A stretch of DNA of 64,000 nt, taken from the NCBI GenBank assembly GCA_028023455.1, contig JAQFVV010000012.1, positions 2,632,023 through 2,696,022 on the forward strand. The letters run 5' to 3'. This document shows, piece after piece, positions 50,712-61,868 of this stretch. The notes beneath the pieces were generated by a model that was not told where the DNA came from, did no database searches, and worked only from the letters and a program-made list of their open reading frames with translations. Each line of letters opens with the position of its first letter. The stretch's first letter is position 1. This DNA is from Epiperipatus broadwayi (Eukaryota; Onychophora; Udeonychophora; Euonychophora; Peripatidae). The position numbers and the translations under genes were made by a program.

Positions 50712-50720
50712 ATTTCATTA
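50623..50720. repeat. Two overlapping palindromes with (AT)n cores
   Basis: 50623-50676 pairs TTTCATTATCTGATAT with ATATCAGATAATGAAA. 50669-50720 pairs TAATGAAATCCATAT with ATATGGATTTCATTA. The middle TAATGAAA serves as an arm in both, so the region can fold in two mutually exclusive ways. Confidence 0.95.
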
Positions 50721-50835
50721 TTGCTATTAAAAGGTGTGAAGGTTGCTTTGACAGCACTGAGAAATATTGGTTACTATATTTTACTGCGAATGTTTAGGTG
50801 GTTACTGGTTGGAACTTAATATATATATATATAGC
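50698..50835 (+). repeat. Interspersed ~120-bp repeat bordered by (AT)n, copy 2
   Basis: Matches 47541-47670 in reverse orientation at about 90% and starts inside the (AT)n-cored palindrome. Confidence 0.85.
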
Positions 50836-51427
50836 CAATCCTCCATGTGAATATTTTTCTTTACTTTTGCAGTAATTTACTTTTTTACTTTATGCAGATC
50901 TATTTACTGAAAGCATTGATAATTATTTTGGATTAGTTTGTTGTTTTAAATATAATCTGCAGATTAATTTATAGTTTCTCGTCTATTTATTCATCTATCC
51001 TATTTGCTTGTTAATGATAACATAACTCCAATAACCATATATTATTCGTTCAACTGAACATTCACAATGCAAATACAATTTGACAAATTTAGTAATTTTT
51101 ATCTTCTTGCCCTTATAGATGAAATGCAATAATAAATATTTTGCCACATTACTATAAACATCCAGCATCCAGAACATAACCATTTTTAATTGGTCATTTA
51201 AAATAAATATTAAATATAAATATTATATATAAAAATATTTAAGTAAATATTATGGACGTTCATACTGAAAAGGTAGTCTTTATAATTTAATCTTTGCTTT
51301 TTTTGATACTTAGTATATTTTCAGTATGTAAAATATATTTTGATATAAAAATAGCGTAACTGTTGATTATATATGTAGAATATGTTCTGTGTATTAAATA
51401 CTTTTTACATCAGTGAAGAATACTACT
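50836..51427. other. AT-rich intergenic DNA
   Basis: The 62-codon minus ORF at 50995-51183 has no recognisable domain. Nothing else is supported. Confidence 0.55.
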
Positions 51428-51554
51428 AAAAAGACGCGTCTTTGTCTTGCATTGGTGGTCGAGAGGTCAGCGCGACTGCGTTACAAGCAGTAGTCCGGGT
51501 TGCGGGTTCGCGTCCCGGCCGATGCTATGACACTGGGGAAAAAAAAGACGCGTC
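51428..51554 (+). repeat. tRNA-derived SINE with 13-bp target duplication
   Basis: The body 51449-51541 starts GCATTGGTGGTCGAGAGGTC. It has an A box TGGTCGAGAGG, a B-box-like GGTTCGCGTCC and the end CGGCCGATGCTATGACAC plus an A tail. AAAAAGACGCGTC flanks it at 51428-51440 and 51542-51554. It is the best-preserved copy in the window, about 93 bp, with almost no non-tRNA body. Confidence 0.93.
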
Positions 51555-52474
51555 CTTATCAGCTTCTTAAATATACATAATAAAGATATTATTAATTTTA
51601 ACATATATTAAATATATATTTATAGCACATTTAATAAAATAAAAGCATAAACAAGGAAGTAAAAATTTATTGATCAGAAATACTTAATTATTGGCTTTCG
51701 CTTTTTTTTAAAACATGAAATGTAAGTCAGCTTATGTTAATTTTTATATTGTCTTTTGTAAATGGAAAATAGTCACTGTAGAGCAAAATCCACTACAAGA
51801 GTATTGCCTAGAGAAGCTTTGAAATGGAAATAATTATTCAACAGTTATTTGCTGAATAGTCAATTTTTGTATGGTTTCTTTTTCTTGTTTTAATCTTTAA
51901 CTAAGAAATTCTAAACATGTAATTATCATGCGATATTCATTAGAATAATTATGAGTCAGTTATCTTCAAACAATTGCAAAGGTGTTTGGTTTGTGTAAAC
52001 CTTGGTTTTTGTTTTAAATTTTTACCTAATATGGATTCATAATCTAGTCATGGGTTTGGCAGAAGAATGCTTTGTAAAATTTAGCAAAGTGAAATTTTTA
52101 TTATGCAATACAATTTGTATGAAATTTTTAATACCGTTTGTGTAAACACTTTAATATACAGTAAATTAAATTAGTAATTAAAGTTTTAGTTGTTCACTTT
52201 TAAAAGAAATAAAAATTGAATTAAAAAAAATAAATTATCTATTAAAAATTATAAAATAAAATATTAAAATTTTCGTGTACATTTTTTAAAATTACTTTAA
52301 AATACTTCTATGTATTACATTGTCTATTATTTTATGAGGTGGGTGTATCCAACATTAAATAAATAACGTTTAATAAATAAATTGTAATTTAGGCTAAAAT
52401 AATCATGCCAAAGGTTATCAAAAATTGAAATACTCCTTTTTTTTGTAATTTTGTTTGCATGAAAATATTTTCAA
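51555..52474. other. AT-rich intergenic DNA
   Basis: Nothing supported. Confidence 0.6.
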
Positions 52475-52574
52475 GCATTGGTGGTCGAGTGGTCAGCACA
52501 GCTGCCTTACAAGCAGTTGTTCTAGGTTTGCAGGTTCACTTCCCGGCCGATTCTTTGACACATGAAAAAAAAAA
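52475..52574 (+). repeat. tRNA-derived SINE
   Basis: GCATTGGTGGTCGAGTGGTC start, GCTGCCTTACAAGCAG anticodon arm, GGTTCACTTCC B-box-like motif, GCCGATTCTTTGACACATG end and an A10 tail. Same family as 51449. Confidence 0.9.
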
Positions 52575-52789
52575 CATATTTTTTTAAATATCATTTTTCA
52601 GTTTCGTGGGACTGTATTTACAATTTTGCTTATATCTTATAGTACAAAAAAGTTATCAAATACATTATATATGAGTAAAGAATATTTATAAAAACACTTT
52701 AAAAGTGTATGACTTTGTTGGACTTTGGTATAAACTTTGATCATAATATGTTTATAGCAAAAAATTAAAAATTGAACATAAATAGAATG

Positions 52790-54550
52790 AAAAAAAAAAA
52801 GAAAATATAATGAGAGAAAAGAATATAGAAAGGTTTGGATTCATATGTGACAAAGTAATAAAGAGGATTATTAAAGATGAGAAATATGTGATAAATTCTT
52901 AATGTAGGATTAAGTAAAAATAATAAAATTGCAATAAATGCAGTAGAAGCTATTTATTTAAAAAAACTAAATGACCTTGAATAACAGAAGATATATTGAT
53001 AAAAATGGAATTATGGGGAAGATGGAATAATGCCAATAATTAGGAAGGACAAACAATATATAGACAAATTAATAATGAAATAAGAAGAGAAATGAATTTA
53101 GCAAAATAATAATTGTTAGAAGAAAAATATAGATAGAAAAAGTTCAATAGACAAAATGATATGATCTAGTATTTTTAAAAATAAAAATATCACTTGGAAA
53201 AAAAGAAATGCCTAATGAGTGAAATAATTGATGAGAATGAAAGGAGATTATTTTCACTATTGGTTTTTAAAAGAAAATGATTTAATTAGTTATGAATTTG
53301 AAAGTGAAGAAGATATTGAAAAAGTAAATTAAAATATTGAGATATTGTAAGAAAAAGTAATAGAATTGATTAAAGTAATGAAAAATTATGAAGTTGTCAT
53401 ATTTTGTACATATTGAGAGAATTTGATAGGCTATAGTAAAATAAATTTTCAATATATAGTAGTAGAATTTAGATCAAAAACTTTTTGATATGTATAATGA
53501 TTCCAATTTCTTAAATGAAGAACGTTATTAGATTGGATGAGTAGAGGACAATAATGTTGGTTATCTTGTGCTTCAAAAATATCATTGAGAATTTTAAATT
53601 AAAAAAGTTTTGAAGTTCTAGGTATAATATTATATTGAAAAAGAAAAGTTTAATTTTTTGAGAGTGAAAAACACAAGAGATGCTTTTGATGTTGTTAGAA
53701 CAATTGCAAAGAGATATATTGATAAAGATAAAGGAATTGATACATCTTTTGGGGGTTTAAAAAGTATTGACAGAGTAATCTTGAATAAAGTTTTGATCAT
53801 CTTGAAAAATAATTGATTTGGAATATGTTTATATGACAAAGAATAAAATTAAGATTGGAGATTGAGACTAAAAAAAAGAGTAGATATAGATTAGTCAAAC
53901 AAGGATGTGTATGTCACCTGTGCTTAGAACACATTATAAATAAATATTTAGATTGTAGAGGAGATAATATGGATACATAATAACAAAATATATAAAATTT
54001 GTAGATAATAGTGTTGTTATAACTGAGGCTGAAAAAACTTCCAGCATATGATGAATAAATTGGAGAAAGTATATATGAAATACAGAACAAAGATTAATGT
54101 GGAGAAGATCGTATATTTATGGATAGTAAAGAACACAAAAAAAGATATGTTAATATTTATTAAAAAATAATTGAACAATTAAATTTATTTTTATGAAGTG
54201 GTAGTTATTTGAAGGATGATGAAAAGGCATTTAATGAGAGAAAGTAAATATTTTGTAGTCTGTGAATTAAGAATTAAGGAAAAGATTAATTGTTATGTAT
54301 AGAGTGTTATAATGTATTAATGATTTGTTGTAAAACATAGAGAATGAATAAAAGAATTAGGAAATATTGAAGTACTTTGAAATGTGTATAAGAATGGAGA
54401 AAATGACAAATGATGAACTTTTGGAAAAGAATATGAAAATAAGAATTAATTGAGGAAATTAAAGGTAGAAACTGGATTGGATATTTTCTAAGAATAAAAA
54501 TAGTTTGGTGAAAAATATATGAGGGGCTAGTGGTGAATGAAAACAAAAAT
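52790..54550 (+). pseudogene. Decayed LINE with RT remnants
   Basis: There is no long ORF, but conserved pieces occur in order across frames. These are LKSIDRVILNKVLIIL (about 53758), VKQGCVCHL (about 53895, the RQG/SP region), KFVDNSVVIT (about 53998, a damaged YADD box), then MMNKLEKVYMKYRTKINVEK and a C-terminal ELIEEIKGRNWIGYFLRI followed by EGLVVNENKNNR. The C-terminal form fits RTE-like LINEs. Its 3' end nearly abuts that of the opposite-strand LINE at 54555. Confidence 0.72.
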
Positions 54551-54554
54551 AACA

Positions 54555-54995
54555 GATAGAGAAACCTGTTAGCTACCTTACCTTCCCTTTTCATTCTCCA
54601 CCCTAGGTTTTTCCCATATTCTTATCTATCTTGCTCTATCCCATTTCCACAACATAATTTTTATCAACTTCATGGCCTTTATATCTAAATCCCCCTTATC
54701 TGTTCCCAAACCCAGCATAAAAACCAAAAACCCACTCTCTGGAAAATCACTTTGCTTATATTTATTCTTCCACAACTTCATTATTTGTACTCTTTCTGTT
54801 TGCAGGCATTTACATTCAATTAACAAATGCCTAATATTTTATATGCCTTCCTTATGTAACTTGCAGATTACATCAGTCATATTTTTTCATTTATGTGTAT
54901 ATTCGCTTGTTGCTAAAGATTCTATTTGAGCTTTAAACAGTAAACTACTGTCCTTCCTATTATAATAAATTAACTTACATCCAATATTGTGTTTA

Positions 54996-55066
<71 letters not shown>

Positions 55067-56800
55067 TTACACCTTTTGTACTCCCCATACTAGTTTTCCA
55101 TTTTTCCAACTCTCTTTTTTATTAATGTATTTATTTTTCTATCCCATTATTTGCCACTATAACACTCAACAATTCTCCTAACCCAACCATCTCACCTTTT
55201 ACATAAATATACTAATATAATTTTTTATCCAAATCTTCTACATAACACAATACCTTTCTCAGTCATCTTATTGCCTGTCATTTATTCATAACTTAATTAA
55301 ATACTATTTTGGTTATTCTCTTATTATCCATATGAAATCTATCAATCATTTGCATTTTTCTTTTTGCATCTGTCATATAAAAATTTGACCATCCAATTTC
55401 TCCTTGAATTGCCTCCTTTGCCGTCCACACATCAACATCTATTGCATGTCTTTCTACTTATCTTTGGACTTTTTTGAAGTGATATAACACCACTTTACCA
55501 ACACATAACATATTATACTCCTTTGTTAACCCTGCTACTGCCATTTCCCTCTATACAATTCTAGCTACATCATATTTATTATATGAAAACACTGTTAATT
55601 TCTTTATCAATCCCTTTCTCTTCTTTGCTTCATTTATCATTTTTTCTCCCATTCATCTAAGCAATTTCTCTGATTATTTAAGACAATTTTCAAATAGTTA
55701 TACATATTCACCACACTATATTGACCACAATTAACTCTATATCCCCCAATAAAAATTATTTCTCTTCTCTTTTCTCAGTATTAATTATCATTACTTTTGA
55801 TTTTTCTTCACTAAATTTAATCCCCACTCATCCTTGTGCATGTCTTCAGCATAACTTCCATATCTTCTCTACTTTCTGTACAAAAGAATGCATCATAATG
55901 TATATACTCTCTTGCCACCTATTAATGGTATCTCTTCCCCTCTTCCTAGACTTTCTATTGCTCTCTACAGTGCTCTCAAATACAACAAAAACAAAATAGG
56001 TGACATGGGTCATCTTTGCCTAAGTCCCACCCCATTTTTTAACTTTAACTAATTCTATATTTCCTAATTGATACATATAGTATTTATTTCCATACAATCT
56101 CTTAATAAAATTCACTAAAAGATGCAACCATTTCCAAATTTTCTAAACTTACCCACAATCTACTTCTATTTACTCTATCATATGCCTTCTCTATATCTAT
56201 ACAAACATATTTAATTTTATACCTGTATTTCTATTCATATCTATAAGTTCATAATTACAAATAAACTATCTCCTATACTGATCAAAAGCCTTCTTGCATT
56301 TCTTTCACTATATTATTTTGTTTCTGTCCATTTTATGATCCTTCCAGACACCACATGCAAAAACTTTATATAAAACCAACATTATCACTATTAGTCTATA
56401 ATTGCTTAATTTTCTATGATCCTTTGCTTTAAATAGTAGCCTTACTCTTGTATTATTACAACTATCTGGAAAATCTTTCTTCTGTGTCATCTTATTAAAA
56501 CATAATATGTTTAATTTTGCCTTATTTATTTAAATTCATCACCATCTCTGATGCCCATCCATCTAAAACTCTTGCCTTTCTTTTTTTCAATTTCTTCCCC
56601 ACCTCATTCAATTCGCTTTCTGTAAATCTAATATTTCCATTACTATATGCTTTTATGTTTGTTATCACTCGGCCCTTCACATCTAACATCTTTTCTATAT
56701 CCATTACATAATTATTTAAGATTGTCTCAAATTGTTCTTTAGAGCTATTCTCTATTCCCTCATCAGAGTATTGAAGCGCTCCCTATTATGTGTTGTCAAA
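54555..56800 (-). pseudogene. Decayed LINE with RT and zinc-binding C-terminus
   Basis: Minus-strand pieces in order: FTESELNEVGKKLKKRKARV (56,6xx), DHRKLSNYRLIVIMLVLYKV (56,4xx), IDIEKAYDRVNRSRLW (about 56200, RT motif A), PMSPILFLLYL (about 56005), LIEC with MKLWKNKYKQSD (about 54800), and MLWKWDRAR. The C-terminal part and 3' end match the fragment at 10400-11275, so they belong to one family. An (AT)n tract (54995-55070) interrupts the same place as in that copy. It is broken by many stops. Confidence 0.8.
54995..55070. repeat. (AT)n microsatellite inside the LINE
   Basis: About 75 bp of TA with one small break, located between the helical region and the zinc-binding region of the LINE C-terminus. 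Confidence 0.95.
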
Positions 56801-58617
56801 AATAATTTTCCAACTGATATGATAATAAAATTAATAACTGAAATAGTATAAAAGTAAAATAATGAAATAAAATAAAGAGTGATTGGAAAATCTTTTTTTT
56901 ATTTAAATTTTTTATTATTTCATATTTATAAATACATGTACACTTGGTTTGAATAAAGCAAATATAGTTTTTAAAAGCAAATATAGTGCTTCCTAAAAGC
57001 ATTTACTGCGATGATGAATTTTTTTTTAATCATTACTGAAAATAATTTGAAAATAAATTTCTTCTTACTACAATTAGTTTATAATCTTACTATAAAGTAA
57101 TGGTTTCATTCTTTAGTTAGATGCATATAAAAAAATATAGTTTTTTTTTTCTTAAAAAGTGTTTTTTTTTTATTATTACCTGCAAGGTATTTTAATTATT
57201 CATTATGCTTTCTAGTCATATCTATATTTATTACATTTTCTCTTCAATATTGCTAGGCAGAAAAAAAAATGTATTCAAACGTTTACATATATATATATTT
57301 AGAAAATACATTTATTTTGCTTGTAGCCATTATTTTTAAAAGAATACATTTGAGGATTTAATAAATGGATTTTAGCAATTAACTTGTTTATATTATGACT
57401 TATTGTAAACAGTGGGATTACTTAAATATTCATAAACAATAATTAGTCAGTAGTTATTCTTTTTTTTTTTAATAATCATAAAAAAACCGTCTTTCTTACT
57501 TGAAATAATAAATATAAATCTATTTTACTAAATTCAATTTTTGAATTATGAGGAATTTATTTCTAACCTTAAAGCATGACGTATTAATATTCACAATCTT
57601 TAATAATATACGTGTGTTAAATCCGATAAAACATTTTATTTCTCTATCTACATTTTAATTTCCTCATTCCCCCCTCCCCCCCGTTTCACGATTACATGTT
57701 TAAGTTGTTTATTATTCTTTCAAATTATAAATTGATAACTAAAACAACGGAGACTTTTTGTGTAATATTTGCTTTGCTAATGGGTTTCAATCCCCGAAGA
57801 GATCTGTTTTTCAACTATAAGCTAATTTTTTTGATGGGACAATCATCATCCAGAACTCTCAATCTCAAATTTTGGGATGATTATTAAAATATTTTTGAAA
57901 ACAAATAAATATCTGTATATTTGCTAAATATAATTTTTATTCATAAGATCTTAAATAAATAGATGTATATTTGCTAAGTAGAAATTGTATTTATATGGTG
58001 CTTAGTTTCAAACTCAGTCGTCATAAATCACAAAATGTATCTGATTGCTTATGAAAAATGCTCAAAAATTTTAAAATATGTTTTAATAAACTTATTGTTT
58101 ATGTGAGAAATTGTTTCACCGGTTCAAATATTTAATATTCCTTCACTTTTTAGAGAGAAATCATCATAAAAAAATATGTATGTATATACTTGGAAAAAAG
58201 TAAAATTTTTAATAATAGAAATTATATTTTGATCAAAGATTGTCTTTTCATGAGTGTAATATAAATCATTTGAAAGCTTTTCATACTGAATGCCAAATTT
58301 TAATCAATATGTATATATATATATTGTACCTATATTGATATAGGCACATATAATTTTATCTAAAATTATTATTAAAGTAATCTTTCATAAAAGAAAAACA
58401 TAAAATTAAATGTTGGAGAGTTTATTGCAGCTTGTTTTCGAAAAAGATAAGAATTAAATAGTTTTTTTTTAGTATTCCTAAAAATATAATTTAAAGGGTT
58501 AAAACATACAAATCTCTTGTCATTCAAGTTTAATTGAAGAAAAAATAATGTTAAAACTAATATATGACCGTATATATGTGCGATTGTCAACAATAGAATA
58601 AATGTTATTATAAAGTT
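56801..58617. other. AT-rich intergenic DNA
   Basis: A diverged tandem duplication (TGTATATTTGCTAA units) lies near 57905-57985, and a C-rich patch at 57661-57682. No gene is supported. Confidence 0.6.
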
Positions 58618-58983
58618 AAATACTTAATTGTAAATTATTAGAGAAAAAAATATAGTTAGTAATAAATTTGGCTGAACGTTTTCGAGGAACCGTGCCTCAT
58701 ACTCATAGCCTTCGTGAAAATGTACTTGATATATGTACAGGAGAAAGATAAAAGAGGCATTCTACATTAACAGAGACATCCATGCAATCAACAGAAGAGA
58801 CACGTGCTTCGACATTTCGAAAAAATGGGCTACTTAACAGTAACTCATTTGAATATTCTCATTTACATATATCAAGTACATTTTCACGAAGGCTATGAGT
58901 ATGAGGCACGGTTCCTCGAAAACGTTCAGCCAAATTTATTACTAACTATATTTTTTCTCTAATAATTTACAATTAAGTATTTT
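58618..58983. repeat. 366-bp fold-back element with ~120-bp near-perfect arms
   Basis: Arms 58618-58737 and 58864-58983 are exact complements except for one base in an A run. The spacer (58738-58863) is unrelated and has no ORF. The arms contain AACGTTTTCGAGGAACCGTG and are less AT-rich than the surroundings. The near identity implies recent origin or gene conversion between arms. No target duplication was recognised. Confidence 0.95.
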
Positions 58984-59198
58984 CATTTTTACAAATAAGG
59001 AGAAATTAAAACCACATTTATTATATAAAGTTAAAGAAGATTATTATTAAAAAACACGGCAATGGTTATTAATTAAAATATAAAACAACATCTATGCATG
59101 GCTATTACTAATTAAGCAATCTTCCAAAACACGTTTATCAAAGGATTAATTGACAACAGATCTTTGCCAGAGATATCAGAAAGACAACAAGGCGCAGG
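58984..59198. other. AT-rich sequence upstream of a putative promoter
   Basis: No ORF. The sequence becomes less AT-rich near 59150. Confidence 0.5.
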
Positions 59199-59206
59199 TA
59201 TAAATA
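59199..59206 (+). promoter_or_regulatory. TATA box of a putative RNA polymerase II promoter
   Basis: TATAAATA is preceded by GGCGCAGG. An initiator-like TCATTCC lies at 59230-59236, placing the likely start at A59232, 33 bases from the box. The surroundings (59150-59540) are less AT-rich than most of the window. Confidence 0.45.
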
Positions 59207-59231
59207 GACTTTTTTTTATCAGACAGTATTC

Positions 59232-59530
59232 ATTCCACAAATTAATTGAGTTGAGACAATCAGTTCACAAAAATTATTGAGAGAGTGCAGTTCGGAAATT
59301 AATTGAGTCAGTTAAGAAACAAAATGCAGTGCTGAGAATATTTTGGAACGCACATTCACCTCCAGCCCAGCACGTTCACCTCCAGCCCAGATGTCTGAGA
59401 AAACAGCAGATCTGCCCGTGAAATAATGTCAGCTTAACATCTTAGAAAATCGCCGTCAGTATCTATTTGTCTCCGATAGCAATAATCTTGAAAATCAGGA
59501 AACTCAGCAAGGAAACGTCCCAGCCGGCTG
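59232..59530 (+). ncRNA. Putative first exon of a spliced, non-coding leader
   Basis: It runs from the proposed start to a good splice donor (GGCTG then GTAAGC at 59531). It contains only tiny ORFs and two 20-bp tandem units sharing TTCACCTCCAGCCCAG (about 59349-59391). It could be a gene's 5' exon whose other exons lie outside the window, or part of an old LTR. No matching acceptor or coding exon was identified downstream. Confidence 0.3.
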
Positions 59531-61523
59531 GTAAGCATTTATAATGGAAATATCCTCACTGAAAGCAGCCTCCAAAGAACAAATTCTACGTCAACATTCA
59601 AAATCCTAGGTAAAACATTTGCTTATTTTCGTTTATTCTGTAATAGCCATTGCATTTCATTAATTCATGTGAATCCTCCAAGAGTCTAATTATATGAACT
59701 CGATATCATACATAAATGAACTATTGATATGTGTGTGAATAAATTTCAAATGCTATGTAGTCCTTTATTATCATTATTATGTGTGTGCATTAGATAATAT
59801 GTGCATGGTCATTATATCAATATTTATTAGTTAAATTAGAATGTTTTGTTATTAAATCTATAGGAATGTTTAAACTATTTAGAAATGTTAATTTAAAATA
59901 TGTGTGTGTTTTATTAGAATTATAAAATGTTTAAATTTAGTAAATAAATGTTAATTAATAAATTATCTTTAAAATTAAACTATATTTGTAGGTCAATTCT
60001 TTTTATCAATTCTTTTTAACAAATTCTTTTATTAATTCTTTTAATCACTAATTAAGTATAATTTATTAGTGATTACAAACAGCTGAACTAGTCGTGGATT
60101 TAGGCATTGGGTTAGTGGCCATTGCTCAAAGTGCGTTATTTATTCATCCTTGAATAGATAGCTGGCACCCGTGTTTATACACAAACAAAAAAAGGTGCTT
60201 TGAACTTGGTGTTGAACTCAACAGCCGAGAAGAAGTTATGTCCTGGAAATGTAACACTAGTTATATATATTATAGCTATCGTTTGGGCATACATACTCTC
60301 CGAGTATGTTCTTCTCTGCCTAAGAGACCGGTGTTTCAAATACATATATTCGAATTCGGCTCAATATATATATATGCATAAAATGGAAAATCATATTCCA
60401 TTCAAATACTAACTGGAAAATAAATTTATACAAAAATTATCATGCGACTATGGTTTTATTTATTTAAAAATAGACTTCTCAAGTGAAAATCAAAATGGAT
60501 TACAAATATATGCACACACACACACACACATATATATATAACAGAAATAGCCATCCTATAAATCATGTCAAAAAATGCTTTTATGAGATTGATGGTTTCA
60601 GATTCAAAAAAATGTATCATTAATATCTCATTTTTAGACAATCATGTGATGGACAATTTTAGATGAAAGTAAAGATTTTTACGTGAATCGAAAGATTATA
60701 CAAAGTTCTGTAAGATGCTGCCCTCTTGTGAATTATTTTACAAGTAAAAAAATCAATAAGCCTGTCAGTTAAGGTTAAACAAAGAAGAGAGGTGGACTTA
60801 TCTGGACTTATCTTAGATCTGATTGGCTAATAAATTTTGACAACAAAAAAAAATCTCTTGTCAATAACGAAATCACTTCAATTTCTTTTGTTTTATTTTG
60901 AAAACAATAAACGAATGTTTTAGATCATTAACCAAAATGATTAACTTTTTCTGCAAAGTAAAACTGTCAAACAAATCATATTGTCATGTAAACATTTTGA
61001 TTTGCTTTTCAATTTTGTTTTACATTTACCACTCATAAATATTTCTACAATTATAAAGAGAAATTTATTTTTGAAAAAACTTTCGTTTACTTTCATAATC
61101 TGACAAATTATTAATATACTTTTTATAAATGAAACTAAAGTGAATATAACAAGGAAAGTTGAATATATTTTTATGATTGAATTTGTATTTTGACACTTGA
61201 CTTTGTGAAATTGACCAATTAAAATGTTAGGCTTTTACCTCAGTTGGCCAATAAAGTAATCAGCAATAAAGATGATATTATTATAGCTGTATCATTAGGC
61301 AATATATGTATATTTTTATTTATTATACAAATATGCTATACAAGTGCAATCTTTTTTTAAATAAATATTTGAACATTGTTTTTTATTAGAGTAAAACAAT
61401 TAAATTTCATTTAACCTTTTATAGAAACTTTAAATTTAAGAAAGTCAAATATATTTCCAATAGTGTTTTCCTGAAAGATTGTGATGATGGTGTTTTAATT
61501 ATATTTATATATTGGACTATTTC
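59531..61523. other. AT-rich intergenic DNA with a less AT-rich patch
   Basis: 60090-60360 is less AT-rich and unexplained; the 70-codon ORF there (60200-60412) has no domain. A (CA)n/(TA)n tract lies at 60514-60540. Confidence 0.5.
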
Positions 61524-61868
61524 CATAATCTAATATGAGTATTGAATGTCTTTAGAAAAAATTAATTTCATTTAAATATCTCAATACATTCAACTGTTTG
61601 TAATATCACCCAGATTAGATTATGCCAATATTGCTGGCCTCATCAGTACTTTAAAATTCAATACTTAAGAATCTAAGGGTCCAGATTTTATTCCCAATCT
61701 AGTACTGTCTATTGTCAGGCTAGCAATACCTGAAAAAGAGGAGGAATACCTTTCAAAATGTTGTGCATATATTAACCTGTGTGATATTACTAATAGTTGA
61801 CTATATTTGGAATATTTAAATAAAGTTAAATTTTTCTAAAGACATTCAATATTCATATTATATCATCC
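61524..61868. repeat. Decayed fold-back element with ~90-bp arms
   Basis: The arms (about 61524-61613 and 61773-61868) share ATTGAATGTCTTTAGAAAAA / TTTTTCTAAAGACATTCAAT and TAATATCACCCAG / CTGTGTGATATTA at about 80%. The spacer is non-coding. Confidence 0.82.
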
